From the NCBI GenBank assembly GCA_039636865.1, contig CP144172.1, positions 248,001-312,000 of the forward strand: 64,000 bases of DNA, in the 5' to 3' direction. Made by a program: the position numbers and the translations under genes. Positions 15,771 to 25,033 of this stretch are shown piece by piece (position 1 is the first letter of the stretch; each line of letters opens with the position of its first letter). This DNA comes from Dermatophilaceae bacterium Sec6.4. Lineage in GTDB: Bacteria; Actinomycetota; Actinomycetes; Actinomycetales; Dermatophilaceae. The notes beneath the pieces were generated by a model. The model did no database searches. It saw only the letters and a list, made by a program, of their open reading frames with translations, and was not told the origin of the DNA.

Positions 15771-17369
15771 TTACGCAGTCGCCCAGTCGGGGACCTTGTC
15801 CACCGAGGTCGGCGGGTCGTCCAGCAACGTGCCGGCCTTGCGCTCCGCGAGGTAGCTCTTCAGCTCCCTACGAACCACCGGCAACAGGATGTACACGCCG
15901 GAGAGGTTGATGAACGCGCAGAGGAAGAGCATCGCGTCGGCGAAGTCCAGGACCTGGCCGAAGTTCAGGATCGTACCGATGACCGTGAACACACAGAAGA
16001 TGATCTTGTAGGACATCTCCTTGGCGGGGCTGCGACCGATCAGCGTCGTCCAGGCGCGCAGGCCGTAGTAGCTCCAGGTGAGCAGGGTGGAGAAGGCGAA
16101 CAAGGTCACCGCGAGCGCCAGCACATTGGGGAACCAGTCCACGACGGTCTTGAAGGCCTCGGAGGTCACCACGACGCCGTCGGGTGCCGGTTTGCCGTTG
16201 GCAACCGCGGCCTGACCATCGACCCACGCCTTCGGCTCGGCGATGACGATGGTCAACGCGGTCATCGTGCACACGATCACGGTGTCGATGAAGGGCTCGA
16301 GCGAGGCGACGAAGCCTTCACTGACCGGACGACGGGTCTTCACTGCGGAGTGCACGATCGGGGAGGAGCCCAGACCGGCTTCGTTGGAGAAGGCCGCACG
16401 CTGGAAGCCGACGATCAGTACGCCGATGAATCCGCCCTGGACGCCGCTGCTGGAGAAGGCACCGCTGATGATCGAACCGAACGCCGGGAACACGCTGGTC
16501 GCGTTGAAGGCGATGACGGTGAGGCACGCCAGGATGTACAGGCCGGCCATGGCAGGTACCAGTTTGCTGGTCACGTTTCCGATCGACTCGACACCACCCA
16601 GGATGACTGCCGCCACCAGGGCCGCGAGGATCAGACCGAAGATCAGCGCTGCACCGTCGCTGCCGAGGAAACCGCTCTCGCCGCCGGTGACGTTCTTGGC
16701 CTGAGCAAAGGTCTGGTTGGCCTGGAACATGTTTCCGCCGGCCAGACCGAACAGGATGATCGCGACGGCGAACGCACCGGTAAGAATCTTCGCGGGGATC
16801 CTGCCCAACTTGGCAAAGGCCACCGGCAGGTAACGGAAGGGGCCACCTTCGACGCTGCCGTCCGCATTGACCTTGCGGTACTTCACGCCGAGCGTGCACT
16901 CGGCGAACTTGGTCGCCATGCCGAGCAGACCGGCACACACCATCCAGAAGGTGGCACCGGGGCCACCGATGGTGACGGCGACGCCGACACCGGCAATGTT
17001 GCCCAGGCCGACTGTGCCGGATACGGCAGAGGTCAGAGCCTGGAAGTGGGTGATCTGACCCGGATCCTGACTACGACTGAACTTTCCCTTCGCGACCTGC
17101 AGGGCCAAACCGAAGTGACGCAGCTGCACGCCCTTGAAGAGGAAGGTGCAGATGAGGCCGGCAAGGACCAGCCAGAAAACCACGATCGGACGATCGGTGC
17201 CGTTGATGTTGACCGGGTAGAAAACGATGTCGGACGCGAATTTGGTGATCGGCTTGAAGACCGAGTCGACCTTTTCCTCGAAACTCTTCAGCGCCCCACC
17301 TTCCGCGGCATGGAGGGAGGCAGCAAGTTGGGAGACGCTCATGAGAGTGGAGTCTGGACTATGGCCCAT
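15771..17369 (-). CDS. Alanine/glycine:cation symporter family protein (AGCS)
   Basis: Sodium- or proton-coupled importer of alanine/glycine-type amino acids, 532 residues, about 11 membrane helices. Signature segments: QALTSAVSGTVGLGNIAGV, GGPGATFWMVCAGLLGMATK, EGGPFRYLP, and AAFSNEAGLGSSPIVHSAV, all typical of AGCS. Start taken at ATG 17367-17369 with GGGAG about 14 bases upstream; an ATG at 17342 is equally possible. Convergent with the photolyase-like gene and divergent from the oxidoreductase gene. The exact amino acid is not readable from sequence. Confidence 0.9.
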   Translation of the reverse strand: MGHSPDSTLMSVSQLAASLHAAEGGALKSFEEKVDSVFKPITKFASDIVFYPVNINGTDRPIVVFWLVLAGLICTFLFKGVQLRHFGLALQVAKGKFSRSQDPGQITHFQALTSAVSGTVGLGNIAGVGVAVTIGGPGATFWMVCAGLLGMATKFAECTLGVKYRKVNADGSVEGGPFRYLPVAFAKLGRIPAKILTGAFAVAIILFGLAGGNMFQANQTFAQAKNVTGGESGFLGSDGAALIFGLILAALVAAVILGGVESIGNVTSKLVPAMAGLYILACLTVIAFNATSVFPAFGSIISGAFSSSGVQGGFIGVLIVGFQRAAFSNEAGLGSSPIVHSAVKTRRPVSEGFVASLEPFIDTVIVCTMTALTIVIAEPKAWVDGQAAVANGKPAPDGVVVTSEAFKTVVDWFPNVLALAVTLFAFSTLLTWSYYGLRAWTTLIGRSPAKEMSYKIIFCVFTVIGTILNFGQVLDFADAMLFLCAFINLSGVYILLPVVRRELKSYLAERKAGTLLDDPPTSVDKVPDWATA

Positions 17370-17467
17370 GTAATTTCAATCACACTCCCAGGTAACTTTA
17401 ATGTATTGCCTGTATAAGCGCCTCAGAGTCCGCCGGATCCGTAGGGTCTGATGCCCCGGACAGGGAA

Positions 17468-17484
17468 AACGATACTGAATCGTT
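17468..17484. promoter_or_regulatory. Palindrome AACGAT-N5-ATCGTT in a divergent promoter region
   Basis: Perfect 6-bp inverted repeat with a 5-base spacer in the 212 bp between the divergent AGCS and oxidoreductase genes. Could be an operator for a dimeric regulator; the regulator is unknown. Confidence 0.3.
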
Positions 17485-17581
17485 ATGCAGCAAGTTCCGA
17501 TGCTCGGCCCAGTCGTCGGCCCAGGCGGCTGCCGGCGCCCCGTCCGCCTGCCCGTGGCGAACAACGCGGAGAATGGCCGAT

Positions 17582-19111
17582 ATGACGAGCCCGGCGAACG
17601 CTGCATCACCTGTGACCGATACCGGCACGATGACCGCGCAGTGGGTGTCAGATGATGTGATGCGACCGGATCGGCAGCCGTGGGACCTGCTGGTCATCGG
17701 CGGTGGCACCGCCGGTCTTGTCGCCGCGCAGACTGCTTCGAGCCTCGGCGCCAGCGTCCTGATGGTCGAGCGGGCGCGCACGGGGGGTGACTGCCTGTGG
17801 ACCGGTTGCGTGCCGAGCAAGGCACTGCTCGCGGCCGCCCACGCCGCCGCTGACGCCCGTGATGCCGCGCGGTTCGGAATACGCATAGACGGCGTTCGGG
17901 TCAACTTCGCCGAGGTGATGGCGCATGTGCACGACGCGATCGTCGCTGTCGAGCCGAATGATGCGCCCGACACGGTGCGGTCGGCAGGGGTGCAGGTCGC
18001 GCACGGTGCGGCCGTCTTCACCGGTGCGGACCGGGTGCGCTTCACCGCGAACGAGGGCGGCGCCTGCCAGACCGTCCGGTTCCGGCACTGCGTGGTCGCG
18101 ACCGGATCGCAGCCACGGATGCCCGACGTGCCGGGCCTCGCGGATGCAGCACCGCTGACCAGCGAAACTGTCTGGGGTCTGAGGAAATTGCCACGTCGGC
18201 TGTTGGTGATCGGCGGCGGCACCATCGGCTGCGAACTGGGGCAGGCCTTCGCCCGGCTCGGTTCGCGGGTCACGATTCTGGAGAGCGCCGACCGGTTGCT
18301 CGGACCGGAGGATGAACGATCAACGCGCATCGTGCAGGAGTCGTTGGTCCGTGACGGTGTGCGGGTGCTGACGGGGATGTCCCTGGAGCGCATCGAGGCC
18401 GGCGTCGATGTGCACCGCGCGGATCTGGCCGGTGGCCGCAGCGTCGACTTCGACGTTGTGCTCGTAGCGACGGGTCGCGCGCCACGCTCCGTCGGGCTGG
18501 GGCTGCAGGCAGCCGGAGTCGACACCGATCAGGGCGGGCATGTCATCGTCGACAAGCATCTACGGACGGGAAACCCGCGCATCTATGCCGCCGGTGACGT
18601 CACTGCGCACCCCAAGTTCACGCACGTGGCCGGCGTGCACGGCAGCCTCGCCGGGTCCAACTCCGTGCTCGGGATACCGCGCAGCGTCCCCGCCGGGGCT
18701 CCCCCACGGGTGACCTTCACGCAACCCGAGCTCGCGGCGTTCGGTGTCGCTCCGGCGGCTGCGGCAGACGACGCATCCCTGACGGTGCAGGTCATCACTC
18801 ACGACGTCGTCGACCGGGCGGTCGCGGAAAAACGCACCGCCGGACTGACTCAGATCGTCCTGGACAAGCGGGGCAAGATCGTGGGCGCCAGCATCGTCAG
18901 CCCGCGCGCCGGGGAGTCGCTCGCCGAGCTCGTGATCGCCGCGCGCGGCGGCCTCGGTGCGCGAGACGTCGCGAGCGCCATGCATGCCTATCCGACGCTG
19001 AACGATGCAATCTCCAACGCGGCCATCGCCCAGGTGCGCCGCCAGTTGGGCGCTACACCGGTGCGCCTCGTTACCCGCGCTCTGGCGGCCATCCAACGCC
19101 GTCGTTCATAG
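17582..19111 (+). CDS. FAD-dependent pyridine nucleotide-disulfide oxidoreductase (mercuric reductase/Lpd-like)
   Basis: Cytoplasmic flavoprotein disulfide reductase, about 509 residues. FAD-binding VIGGGTAGLVAAQTASSLG near residue 40, redox-active CxxxxC in GGDCLWTGCVPSKALL, NAD(P)-binding VIGGGTIGCELGQAFARLG near 205, a second FAD contact IYAAGDVTA, and the C-terminal dimer motif HAYPTLNDAI. This matches the dihydrolipoyl dehydrogenase/mercuric reductase superfamily; there is no N-terminal heavy-metal domain and no lipoyl-enzyme genes nearby, so the substrate is open. Start at ATG 17582, ten bases after GGAGA; ATG 17573 is too close to that site. Convergent with hmp, which may reflect shared redox stress use but is not proof. 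Confidence 0.87.
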   Translation: MTSPANAASPVTDTGTMTAQWVSDDVMRPDRQPWDLLVIGGGTAGLVAAQTASSLGASVLMVERARTGGDCLWTGCVPSKALLAAAHAAADARDAARFGIRIDGVRVNFAEVMAHVHDAIVAVEPNDAPDTVRSAGVQVAHGAAVFTGADRVRFTANEGGACQTVRFRHCVVATGSQPRMPDVPGLADAAPLTSETVWGLRKLPRRLLVIGGGTIGCELGQAFARLGSRVTILESADRLLGPEDERSTRIVQESLVRDGVRVLTGMSLERIEAGVDVHRADLAGGRSVDFDVVLVATGRAPRSVGLGLQAAGVDTDQGGHVIVDKHLRTGNPRIYAAGDVTAHPKFTHVAGVHGSLAGSNSVLGIPRSVPAGAPPRVTFTQPELAAFGVAPAAAADDASLTVQVITHDVVDRAVAEKRTAGLTQIVLDKRGKIVGASIVSPRAGESLAELVIAARGGLGARDVASAMHAYPTLNDAISNAAIAQVRRQLGATPVRLVTRALAAIQRRRS

Positions 19112-19120
19112 ACCTGGACA

Positions 19121-19149
19121 GCGGCACGGCTTCACGACGGCCGTGCCGC
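19121..19149. terminator. Bidirectional terminator hairpin
   Basis: Perfect 10-bp arms GCGGCACGGC / GCCGTGCCGC around a 9-base loop (TTCACGACG), between the convergent oxidoreductase and flavohaemoglobin genes. Confidence 0.75.
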
Positions 19150-19167
19150 CATCTGCAGATCGGCCCG

Positions 19168-20391
19168 TCAGACCATGGCTGCGGCAGCTGGGTTCTGGGC
19201 CCACAAGTCCGGGCCGAAGACTTCGTAGTGGATATTCGCCGACAGGATTCCTTTCGCGAGCAGCGCGGCTCGCGCCTCCTGCATGAAGGCCAACGGACCG
19301 CACATGAAGACCTGCGCCTCGCTCGGTACGTCGATACCGCTCAGGTCCATGCGCCCGGGAAGCGCCGGATGCAACGTCGGCGCGCTGTCTGCATCGGCCT
19401 CGTACCAGTTCTGCGCGGTGGCGTCATCCATGGCGAGCACCTGGCGGCGCAGGTCGGCGTAGAGGGCGTGATCGTGATGTGTGCGATCGGCATGGAAAAG
19501 GCGCACCGTGCGGCTCGGCTGACGCCGCGACAGATCCTCCAGGACAGCCGCCACAGGCGTGATCCCGATACCCGCTGACACCAGAACGATCGGACCGTCC
19601 GACTCGTCGAGCACAACGTCCCCCGCGGGTTGACTGACATCGAGCACGGCACCGGGTGTCGCGTGCTCGTGCAGCCAGGACGAGACCTGCCCGTCGGGCA
19701 GCCCACCCTCGCCGGATACCCGTTTGATCGTCACCCGCAAAGAGTCGCCGCGCGGACCGGAGGAAATCGTGTACTGCCGCGGCTGACGCTCGCCGTTCGG
19801 TAGATCGACGGCGATGGCGATGTACTGCCCGGTCCGATGGGTCGGGGCCTCGCCGCTCACCGGCGCCAAGATGAGAGAGAAGACGTCATCGGTCTCATCA
19901 ATTCGCTCGACGACCCGGTATTGACGCCACGGGTGCGCCGGGTCGGTGCCGCCGAGCGCGTAGAGCTTGCCCTCCTCGGCGATCAGCGAGCACGCGAAGA
20001 GCCAGTAGACCTCGTCCCACGCTGCGGCGATCTCCGCAGTGACCGCGTCCCCGAGGACGGTGCCCACCGCTTTGAGCAGGTGATGGCCGACGATCGTGTA
20101 TTCCTGCGCCGCAATGCCCAGCGACACGTGTTTGTGCGCGATACGCGCCATGATCGGGGTGAAGTCGGGCGCGTCGGGATCGATCAGGTTCACGGCGTAC
20201 GCCACCACGGACGCAGCGAGTGCCTTGGGCTGCTCACCGACCGCCTGGTTGGCCTTGTTGAAGACACGCATGAGCTCCGGGTGCGCCGCGAACATGTCGG
20301 GATAGAAGGTGCTGGTGATCTCCTCGGCGTGCTGTGCCACTACTCCTGCGGTGGCCGCGACGATGCTCTCGGACTGTGGTGACAGATTCAA
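19168..20391 (-). CDS. hmp: Flavohaemoglobin, nitric oxide dioxygenase
   Basis: Oxidises nitric oxide to nitrate using O2 and NAD(P)H; cytoplasmic. 407 residues. Globin domain (1-140) with TFYPDMFAAHPELMRVF, and the proximal-histidine region RIAHKHVSLGI. FAD domain with RQYTISSGP, and NAD domain with VLVSAGIGITPVAAVLED and EVFGPD at the end. The TTG start (20389-20391) is preceded by AGAGGAAA at ideal spacing, which supports it. It lies 78 bp downstream of a radical SAM gene on the same strand and could be co-transcribed. No NsrR-type operator was recognised upstream. Confidence 0.95.
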   Translation of the reverse strand: MNLSPQSESIVAATAGVVAQHAEEITSTFYPDMFAAHPELMRVFNKANQAVGEQPKALAASVVAYAVNLIDPDAPDFTPIMARIAHKHVSLGIAAQEYTIVGHHLLKAVGTVLGDAVTAEIAAAWDEVYWLFACSLIAEEGKLYALGGTDPAHPWRQYRVVERIDETDDVFSLILAPVSGEAPTHRTGQYIAIAVDLPNGERQPRQYTISSGPRGDSLRVTIKRVSGEGGLPDGQVSSWLHEHATPGAVLDVSQPAGDVVLDESDGPIVLVSAGIGITPVAAVLEDLSRRQPSRTVRLFHADRTHHDHALYADLRRQVLAMDDATAQNWYEADADSAPTLHPALPGRMDLSGIDVPSEAQVFMCGPLAFMQEARAALLAKGILSANIHYEVFGPDLWAQNPAAAAMV

Positions 20392-20469
20392 CTGTGTTTC
20401 CTCTTCAGGTGTTCTGCGAGACTCCCGCTCGCTGGACTGCCTTATCTTTCCTACCGGGACGCAGGTCGG

Positions 20470-21990
20470 CTAGGGAACAAGGTCCTGGGCCAGCGAGCGC
20501 AGCCGTGGCATGGGCAGGGGCAGGGGCAGCTCTCGGCGTAGTACCTCGTTCTCCTGCGGATCAAGGACACTGTGCTGCACGCAGGCGGGCACCAGCTCGC
20601 CGGTCTCGGGGTGGGCCATCGCGTACGAGCAGGCAGCCAGTCGCTCCTGGGTGGCCGCGATCCGTGGATCGGTGCTGATCTGCCCGGCGAGTGAGGCCCG
20701 CCACGCCGGAGCAACATCGGCCGCGTCCATGAACGAGTGCATCACGAAGGTGACCGGACGCACTCCATGGCGCAGCAGCCGACGGATGCCGACCCTGCGC
20801 ACCATCCGGCCGGCCCACCCGGTCGCGGTCACGACCACCCCCGGATGCCGGGCGCACACCCGTGCGACCTTCACGGCCAACAGCGACGGGGCGGTACCCG
20901 TGAAGCTGACCCCGCCGAATCGGGCGAAGAACACGTCGCGCACGTGCAGATCACGCGGATCCTGCTCCTGCAGCACCGGGAAATAGTCCGGCCCGGCGAA
21001 GAAACCGTAGGAGGTCCTGTTGCATCGCACGTCGCCGGTCTGCAGTACCCGGAAGGGCAGCGACGTACCGACACCGGCCTCGATCTGCGCCCACACCTCG
21101 TCGCCGGTGGTATCGCCATAGGTCTCGTGCCAGCGCCGGTCATCGCCGACAAAAGCCGCCGGTTGGAAGGAAAACAGACCGAAACCGAAGGCTTTGCAGT
21201 CCCGGATCACGTGGGCGATCTGCCCGAGATTGCTCGGTGTCACCGTCATGTTGTGCGCGAGGAAGAAGCGCACCCCGTGCTCCTCGCGCAGCCGCCGGAA
21301 CATCGCAGTGAACTGCTCGCGGTAGGGGTTCAGGGACGCCTCGTCCGATGGTCGCGCGATCCCGCGCCGACCGAACATCAACATGTCGAAGTGCGCCGCG
21401 AACGACAGCCGCGGTAGTCGCTTCGTCCCGTCGGGAGCAATGGCCAACGCCCGCAGGTAGTCGTAGTCGAAGTCACCATGCGTCATGCTCATCGGTTCAC
21501 GACCGTGCGCCCGCATCCGGGTGAGCACCTGCGCATGCTCCTGCGGGGGCAGCAGGGTGACCTCGCCGCCGATCAGTTGCGCGTGCGCGTGCGGACCGCG
21601 CAGTCGGCGCAGCAGACCCATCTGCCCGGTCACCTCTCGCAGCGTGTGCTCGCCGTCGACTCGCACTCGGTTCGCATCCCGCGAGTGGTAGCAGGGCGTA
21701 CACGCCAGGTTGCATTTCGGGAACACCCCGTGGGTGCCCTCGCAACCCACCGCGTGCTGGCCGAGGGTCTGAGCGGGCGTGCGAACACCGATCGGTAACT
21801 GACTCCACCTCGTCCGCAACGCGGCGACTGTCTCCGGGTGCACCGGCCGGGTGGCCAGCTCAAAGCGTCGCACCCAGTGCGGAAGTCTCAGTCGCACGCC
21901 GGTCATGTCCGCCACCATGTGCGCGAGTGTCGCACCGCGGGCTGACACCAGTCGCCGACCACGGCCCGATGGATGATGTTCACCCGTCAT
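20470..21990 (-). CDS. Radical SAM protein of unassigned function
   Basis: 506 residues. The cluster-binding CxxxCxxC is in FPKCNLACTPCYHSRDAN (about residues 90-107), with Tyr preceding the usual aromatic position, followed by AQLIGGEVTLLPPQEHAQVL, a GGE-like SAM contact, and a TIM-barrel-type remainder. Extra cysteines occur at the C-terminus (LAACSY, PACVQH), possibly an auxiliary site. No RiPP precursor or recognised partner is adjacent. It lies directly upstream of hmp (78 bp) on the same strand and is divergent from a SAM-dependent methyltransferase. I do not recognise a characterised subfamily and propose no reaction. ATG start 21988-21990; ATG codons at residues 25 and 29 are alternatives. 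Confidence 0.8.
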   Translation of the reverse strand: MTGEHHPSGRGRRLVSARGATLAHMVADMTGVRLRLPHWVRRFELATRPVHPETVAALRTRWSQLPIGVRTPAQTLGQHAVGCEGTHGVFPKCNLACTPCYHSRDANRVRVDGEHTLREVTGQMGLLRRLRGPHAHAQLIGGEVTLLPPQEHAQVLTRMRAHGREPMSMTHGDFDYDYLRALAIAPDGTKRLPRLSFAAHFDMLMFGRRGIARPSDEASLNPYREQFTAMFRRLREEHGVRFFLAHNMTVTPSNLGQIAHVIRDCKAFGFGLFSFQPAAFVGDDRRWHETYGDTTGDEVWAQIEAGVGTSLPFRVLQTGDVRCNRTSYGFFAGPDYFPVLQEQDPRDLHVRDVFFARFGGVSFTGTAPSLLAVKVARVCARHPGVVVTATGWAGRMVRRVGIRRLLRHGVRPVTFVMHSFMDAADVAPAWRASLAGQISTDPRIAATQERLAACSYAMAHPETGELVPACVQHSVLDPQENEVLRRELPLPLPMPRLRSLAQDLVP

Positions 21991-22053
21991 CTCAAATCCA
22001 CATCGTGAGACTCAAGTCTTGCCATGTGAGAACGTCGCGACGAGGCTGACCGG

Positions 22054-22848
22054 GTGGACACCTACACGCACGGACACGCAGACGCCGTGCTGCAGTCGCA
22101 TCGCTGGCGCACTGCACAGAACTCCGCCGGTTACCTGTTGCCGTTGCTTCACCCCGGCCTGGAACTACTGGATGTCGGGTGCGGGCCGGGCACCATCACG
22201 GTGGACCTCGCCCGGATCGTCGCACCCGGAAAGGTGCTCGGTCTGGATATCGCGAATGCCCCGCTGAACGAGGCGCGCGATCTCGCCGCCCGCGCTGAGA
22301 TCGCAGTGGATTTCGCCGTCGGCGACGTCTACGACCTGCAGCTGGCCGACGACAGCGTCGACGTCGTGCACGCCCATCAGATGCTGCAGCATCTGACCGA
22401 TCCGGTCGCGGCGCTGCGCGAGATGGCCCGGGTATGCCGTCCGGGTGGCGTGATCGCCGTCCGCGAGGTGGACTACGCCGCCACCACCTGGTTCCCCGCC
22501 GACGAGGGTTTGGACCACTGGCTGCGGGTGTACTCCGAGACCGCCCGACGCAATGATGCCGAGCCCGATGCCGGCAGACGGCTGCGCTCCTGGGCACACG
22601 CTGCAGGGTTACGCGACATCGCCGCCACCACCTCGGCGTGGTGTTACGCCACGGACGTCGAGCGCGCCTGGTGGGGCAACTCCTGGGCCGGTCGTGCGAC
22701 AGCGTCATCGTTCGCCGAACAGGCCGTCGCCTACGGCCTGGCCACCCCCGCCGAACTGGCGGAAATAGCCGCTGCCTGGCTGCGTTGGGCCGCAGCCGAT
22801 GACGGATGGCTGAGCTTCCTGCACGGAGAGCTACTGATTCGAGTCTGA
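22054..22848 (+). CDS. Class I SAM-dependent methyltransferase
   Basis: 264 residues. Motif I LLDVGCGPGTITVDLA, motif II-like VLGLDIANAP, acidic loop AVGDVYDLQLADDSVDVVHA, then LQHLTDPVAALREMARVCRPGG, all characteristic of the Methyltransf_11/UbiE-like group. Starts at GTG 22054 (MDTYTHGHADAVLQSH), a start typical of this actinobacterial subgroup. Divergent from the radical SAM gene across 63 bp. Substrate unknown; small-molecule methylation is most likely. Ends 2 bp before the convergent broken permease gene. Confidence 0.87.
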   Translation: MDTYTHGHADAVLQSHRWRTAQNSAGYLLPLLHPGLELLDVGCGPGTITVDLARIVAPGKVLGLDIANAPLNEARDLAARAEIAVDFAVGDVYDLQLADDSVDVVHAHQMLQHLTDPVAALREMARVCRPGGVIAVREVDYAATTWFPADEGLDHWLRVYSETARRNDAEPDAGRRLRSWAHAAGLRDIAATTSAWCYATDVERAWWGNSWAGRATASSFAEQAVAYGLATPAELAEIAAAWLRWAAADDGWLSFLHGELLIRV

Positions 22849-22850
22849 AA

Positions 22851-23712
22851 TCAGCCCGTCGACTCGGCAACGAGCGCGATGGCGATCATCACAGCCGCGA
22901 GCGCAAAATACCCCGCCCTACGCATCACCCCGACCGATGTACGCATCGCCAGAACCGCTTGGATCGCGTAATACGCGGCGAATGCCCGGGACGCGACCGC
23001 AACGATCGTGAAGGTCGGCGTGGTGGCCGCGAGCAGTACCGCTGCGCCACCACTGACCAGGTACGGCGTGGGACCACGCATGAAGCGGGACAGGCCGCTC
23101 AGATTGCCCTGCGCAGCGACCGTGTCGGCCACGGCTGCGCTGAACTGGCTGAGCACAGCCGACAGCACCAGGGGCAGAGCGAGCCATGGCGCTACCCGGC
23201 CGGTGATGTCCAGCAGCGTGTTGTCGGGCCCGGCGGCGGTCCCCAGCCCCATGACCGGGGTCGCGACCGCGACGAAACCCAGGTAGATCGAGGCCGCGAC
23301 CAGCTGCGCCAATCGCGAGGCCCGGACGCGGGTTTCGGCGTCGAACCGGTCGCCGAGATACTGCACCGTTTCGAAGCCCTGGACCGTGATCACGGTCCCA
23401 CCGAGCACCAGCAGAAGCGAATCGGCGGGTGACGCCGACGAGGACGATCACTGCGACGGCCGCGCACGCCACGGACCGCTCCCACAGTGCGGAGCCACCG
23501 GGGGGCGCCTTATCGGTCGACCGTGCCGCAAGTGCAGGTTCGACGACGCGGACACAGTGCCGCACCGAGGTGCCCACCACCCAGGCCACTGCGCACACTC
23601 CAGCGGCGCCGAGCAGTGACAGCGGGCCGAGCGTGCGCTCCAGCACGGGCACGATGATCAACAGGCCGGAGCCGAGGATCGACGCTAGTGTGCGGTGACC
23701 GAGGCCCGCATT
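22851..23712 (-). pseudogene. Degraded integral membrane permease (frameshift, no start codon)
   Basis: Two hydrophobic reading frames join into one protein only if a frameshift near 23420-23440 is corrected: the upstream part reads ASILGSGLLIIVPVLERTLG and VACAAVAVIVLVGVT, then the frame switches to SPADSLLLVLGGTVITVQGF, ETVQYLGDRFDAETRVRASR and a further four helices ending at 22851. The first part has no ATG or GTG start; only TTG 23659-23661 is available, inside a helix, and the frame is continuous with the upstream MFS gene after its TAG stop. About 287 codons in all. It resembles a secondary permease but I cannot name the family. Either a decayed gene or a sequencing error at the junction. 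Confidence 0.65.
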
Positions 23713-23733
23713 ACTCGAGAGGGTGTTGGCACC

Positions 23734-24975
23734 CTATGGACTCGCTGCCGCTGCGAGGTTGCGCACTCCTGCGACACTCAGCGGCAGCAGCACGGCAACG
23801 GCGAAGAGCGCGGCACCGTAGATCGCGACGTGTTCGGCGCCGAAGATCGCCGCCAGTGGGATCACGGCCAGTTGCCCGACCGGGATCGCCGCGTAGGAGC
23901 CGAAGTCGTCGTAGGAACTGACCCGCGACATCATCTGCGGCGGGATGTGGGTATGTCGCGCGGTGTCCCACGTGACGCCCATGAATGAGGTCCCGAGCCC
24001 GGCCAGCAGGGCGCCGACCGCGAGCACCGCCACGCCGACTCCCAGCCCGAGAAGTAGCAGCGGGAGGGCTCCGAGGGCCTGCAACATCAGACCGAAGACC
24101 AGCGGCCGACGCACGGTCAACCGGAGCATCACCACGCTCATCACGAGCAGCCCGACCGCCCGGACACTCAGCACCGCGCCCCAGCCATCCGCACCGAATG
24201 TGTGCGTCGCGATCACCGGTCCCAGGATCTGCCACACTCCCGTCTGGACGGCGTTGACGACCGTGAAGGCCGCCGTGACCGACCAGATCCAGGACGTAGA
24301 CCGGAAGTAGGTCCACCCCTCGCGAAGGTCGTGAGCCAGCCCGCGGGCCGGCGCGGCGGGTCGGTCGGGCAGTGCGACGAAGAGCATGCACCACGCGGCG
24401 ATGAGGAAGGATGCTGCGTCGATAAGGATCGCGATGCCGCCGCCGACGGTGGCCACCAGCACGCCGGCCGCTGTCGGGCCGAGGACTCGGGCCGCGTTGC
24501 GCGCCGATGCCAACTGCGAGTTGGCCTTCTGCAACCCCTCGCGGGCGACCAACTGCGGGATGATGCCGCTCATCGCCGGGCCGGCGAATGCCTGCGTCGC
24601 GCCGTTGATGAACGCGAGCGCCACCAGGTACCGGATCGGCTGGTCGGTGATCACGCAGAAGGCCACACCGGCTTGGGATACGCCGCTGAGCAGGCTGGTC
24701 CAGCGCAAGAGCGCATCGCGCCTGAACCGATCTGCAATACCACCACCGAAGATCGTCAGGCTGATCATCGGCACCATCGAGGCGGTGAGGACGTAGCTCA
24801 GATCGGCTGCCCGGCCGGTCATCTGCAGCACGGCGAATGCAAGCGCCACCGGAGTCATCGAGCTACCGAGCACCGAGACGGTCCGGGCTATGAAGAACCA
24901 GCGAAAGTCGTGCGACCGCAGCGGGTTCGGCGGGTTGGCGGCTGAACCCTCGGCAGCCCTCGGCGGTGTGGTCAC
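23734..24975 (-). CDS. MFS exporter (DHA3/EntS-like)
   Basis: Twelve-helix major facilitator, 413 residues. DFRWFFIARTVSVLGSSMTP at the N-terminus, GGGIADRFRRDALL (the helix 2-3 loop motif) and FINGATQAFAGPAMSGIIP (helix 4-5) match the DHA3 group, which includes drug and siderophore exporters such as EntS. GTG start 24973-24975, after a 58 bp divergent region shared with an ArsR-like regulator gene; the pair is a likely regulator-exporter unit. Its stop codon is followed in frame by remnants of a broken permease. Substrate unknown. Confidence 0.87.
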   Translation of the reverse strand: MTTPPRAAEGSAANPPNPLRSHDFRWFFIARTVSVLGSSMTPVALAFAVLQMTGRAADLSYVLTASMVPMISLTIFGGGIADRFRRDALLRWTSLLSGVSQAGVAFCVITDQPIRYLVALAFINGATQAFAGPAMSGIIPQLVAREGLQKANSQLASARNAARVLGPTAAGVLVATVGGGIAILIDAASFLIAAWCMLFVALPDRPAAPARGLAHDLREGWTYFRSTSWIWSVTAAFTVVNAVQTGVWQILGPVIATHTFGADGWGAVLSVRAVGLLVMSVVMLRLTVRRPLVFGLMLQALGALPLLLLGLGVGVAVLAVGALLAGLGTSFMGVTWDTARHTHIPPQMMSRVSSYDDFGSYAAIPVGQLAVIPLAAIFGAEHVAIYGAALFAVAVLLPLSVAGVRNLAAAASP

Positions 24976-25014
24976 GATGTACAGCTTGCCTATCCGGGAT
25001 TGTGATGGCTAACG

Positions 25015-25032
25015 TTTCGCGTGGAGGCGAAA
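25015..25032. promoter_or_regulatory. Inverted repeat TTTCGC-N6-GCGAAA between exporter and regulator
   Basis: Perfect 6-bp arms with a 6-base spacer that contains the GGAG of the regulator gene's ribosome site. Lies directly before the regulator start in the divergent region, where an autoregulatory operator for the ArsR-like protein would be expected. Also able to form an RNA hairpin occluding the ribosome site. Confidence 0.4.
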
Positions 25033-25033
25033 T

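Noticed and set aside
20392..20469. NsrR-type operator upstream of hmp.
   Set aside because: No palindromic match; AAAGATAAGG only superficially resembles one half-site.
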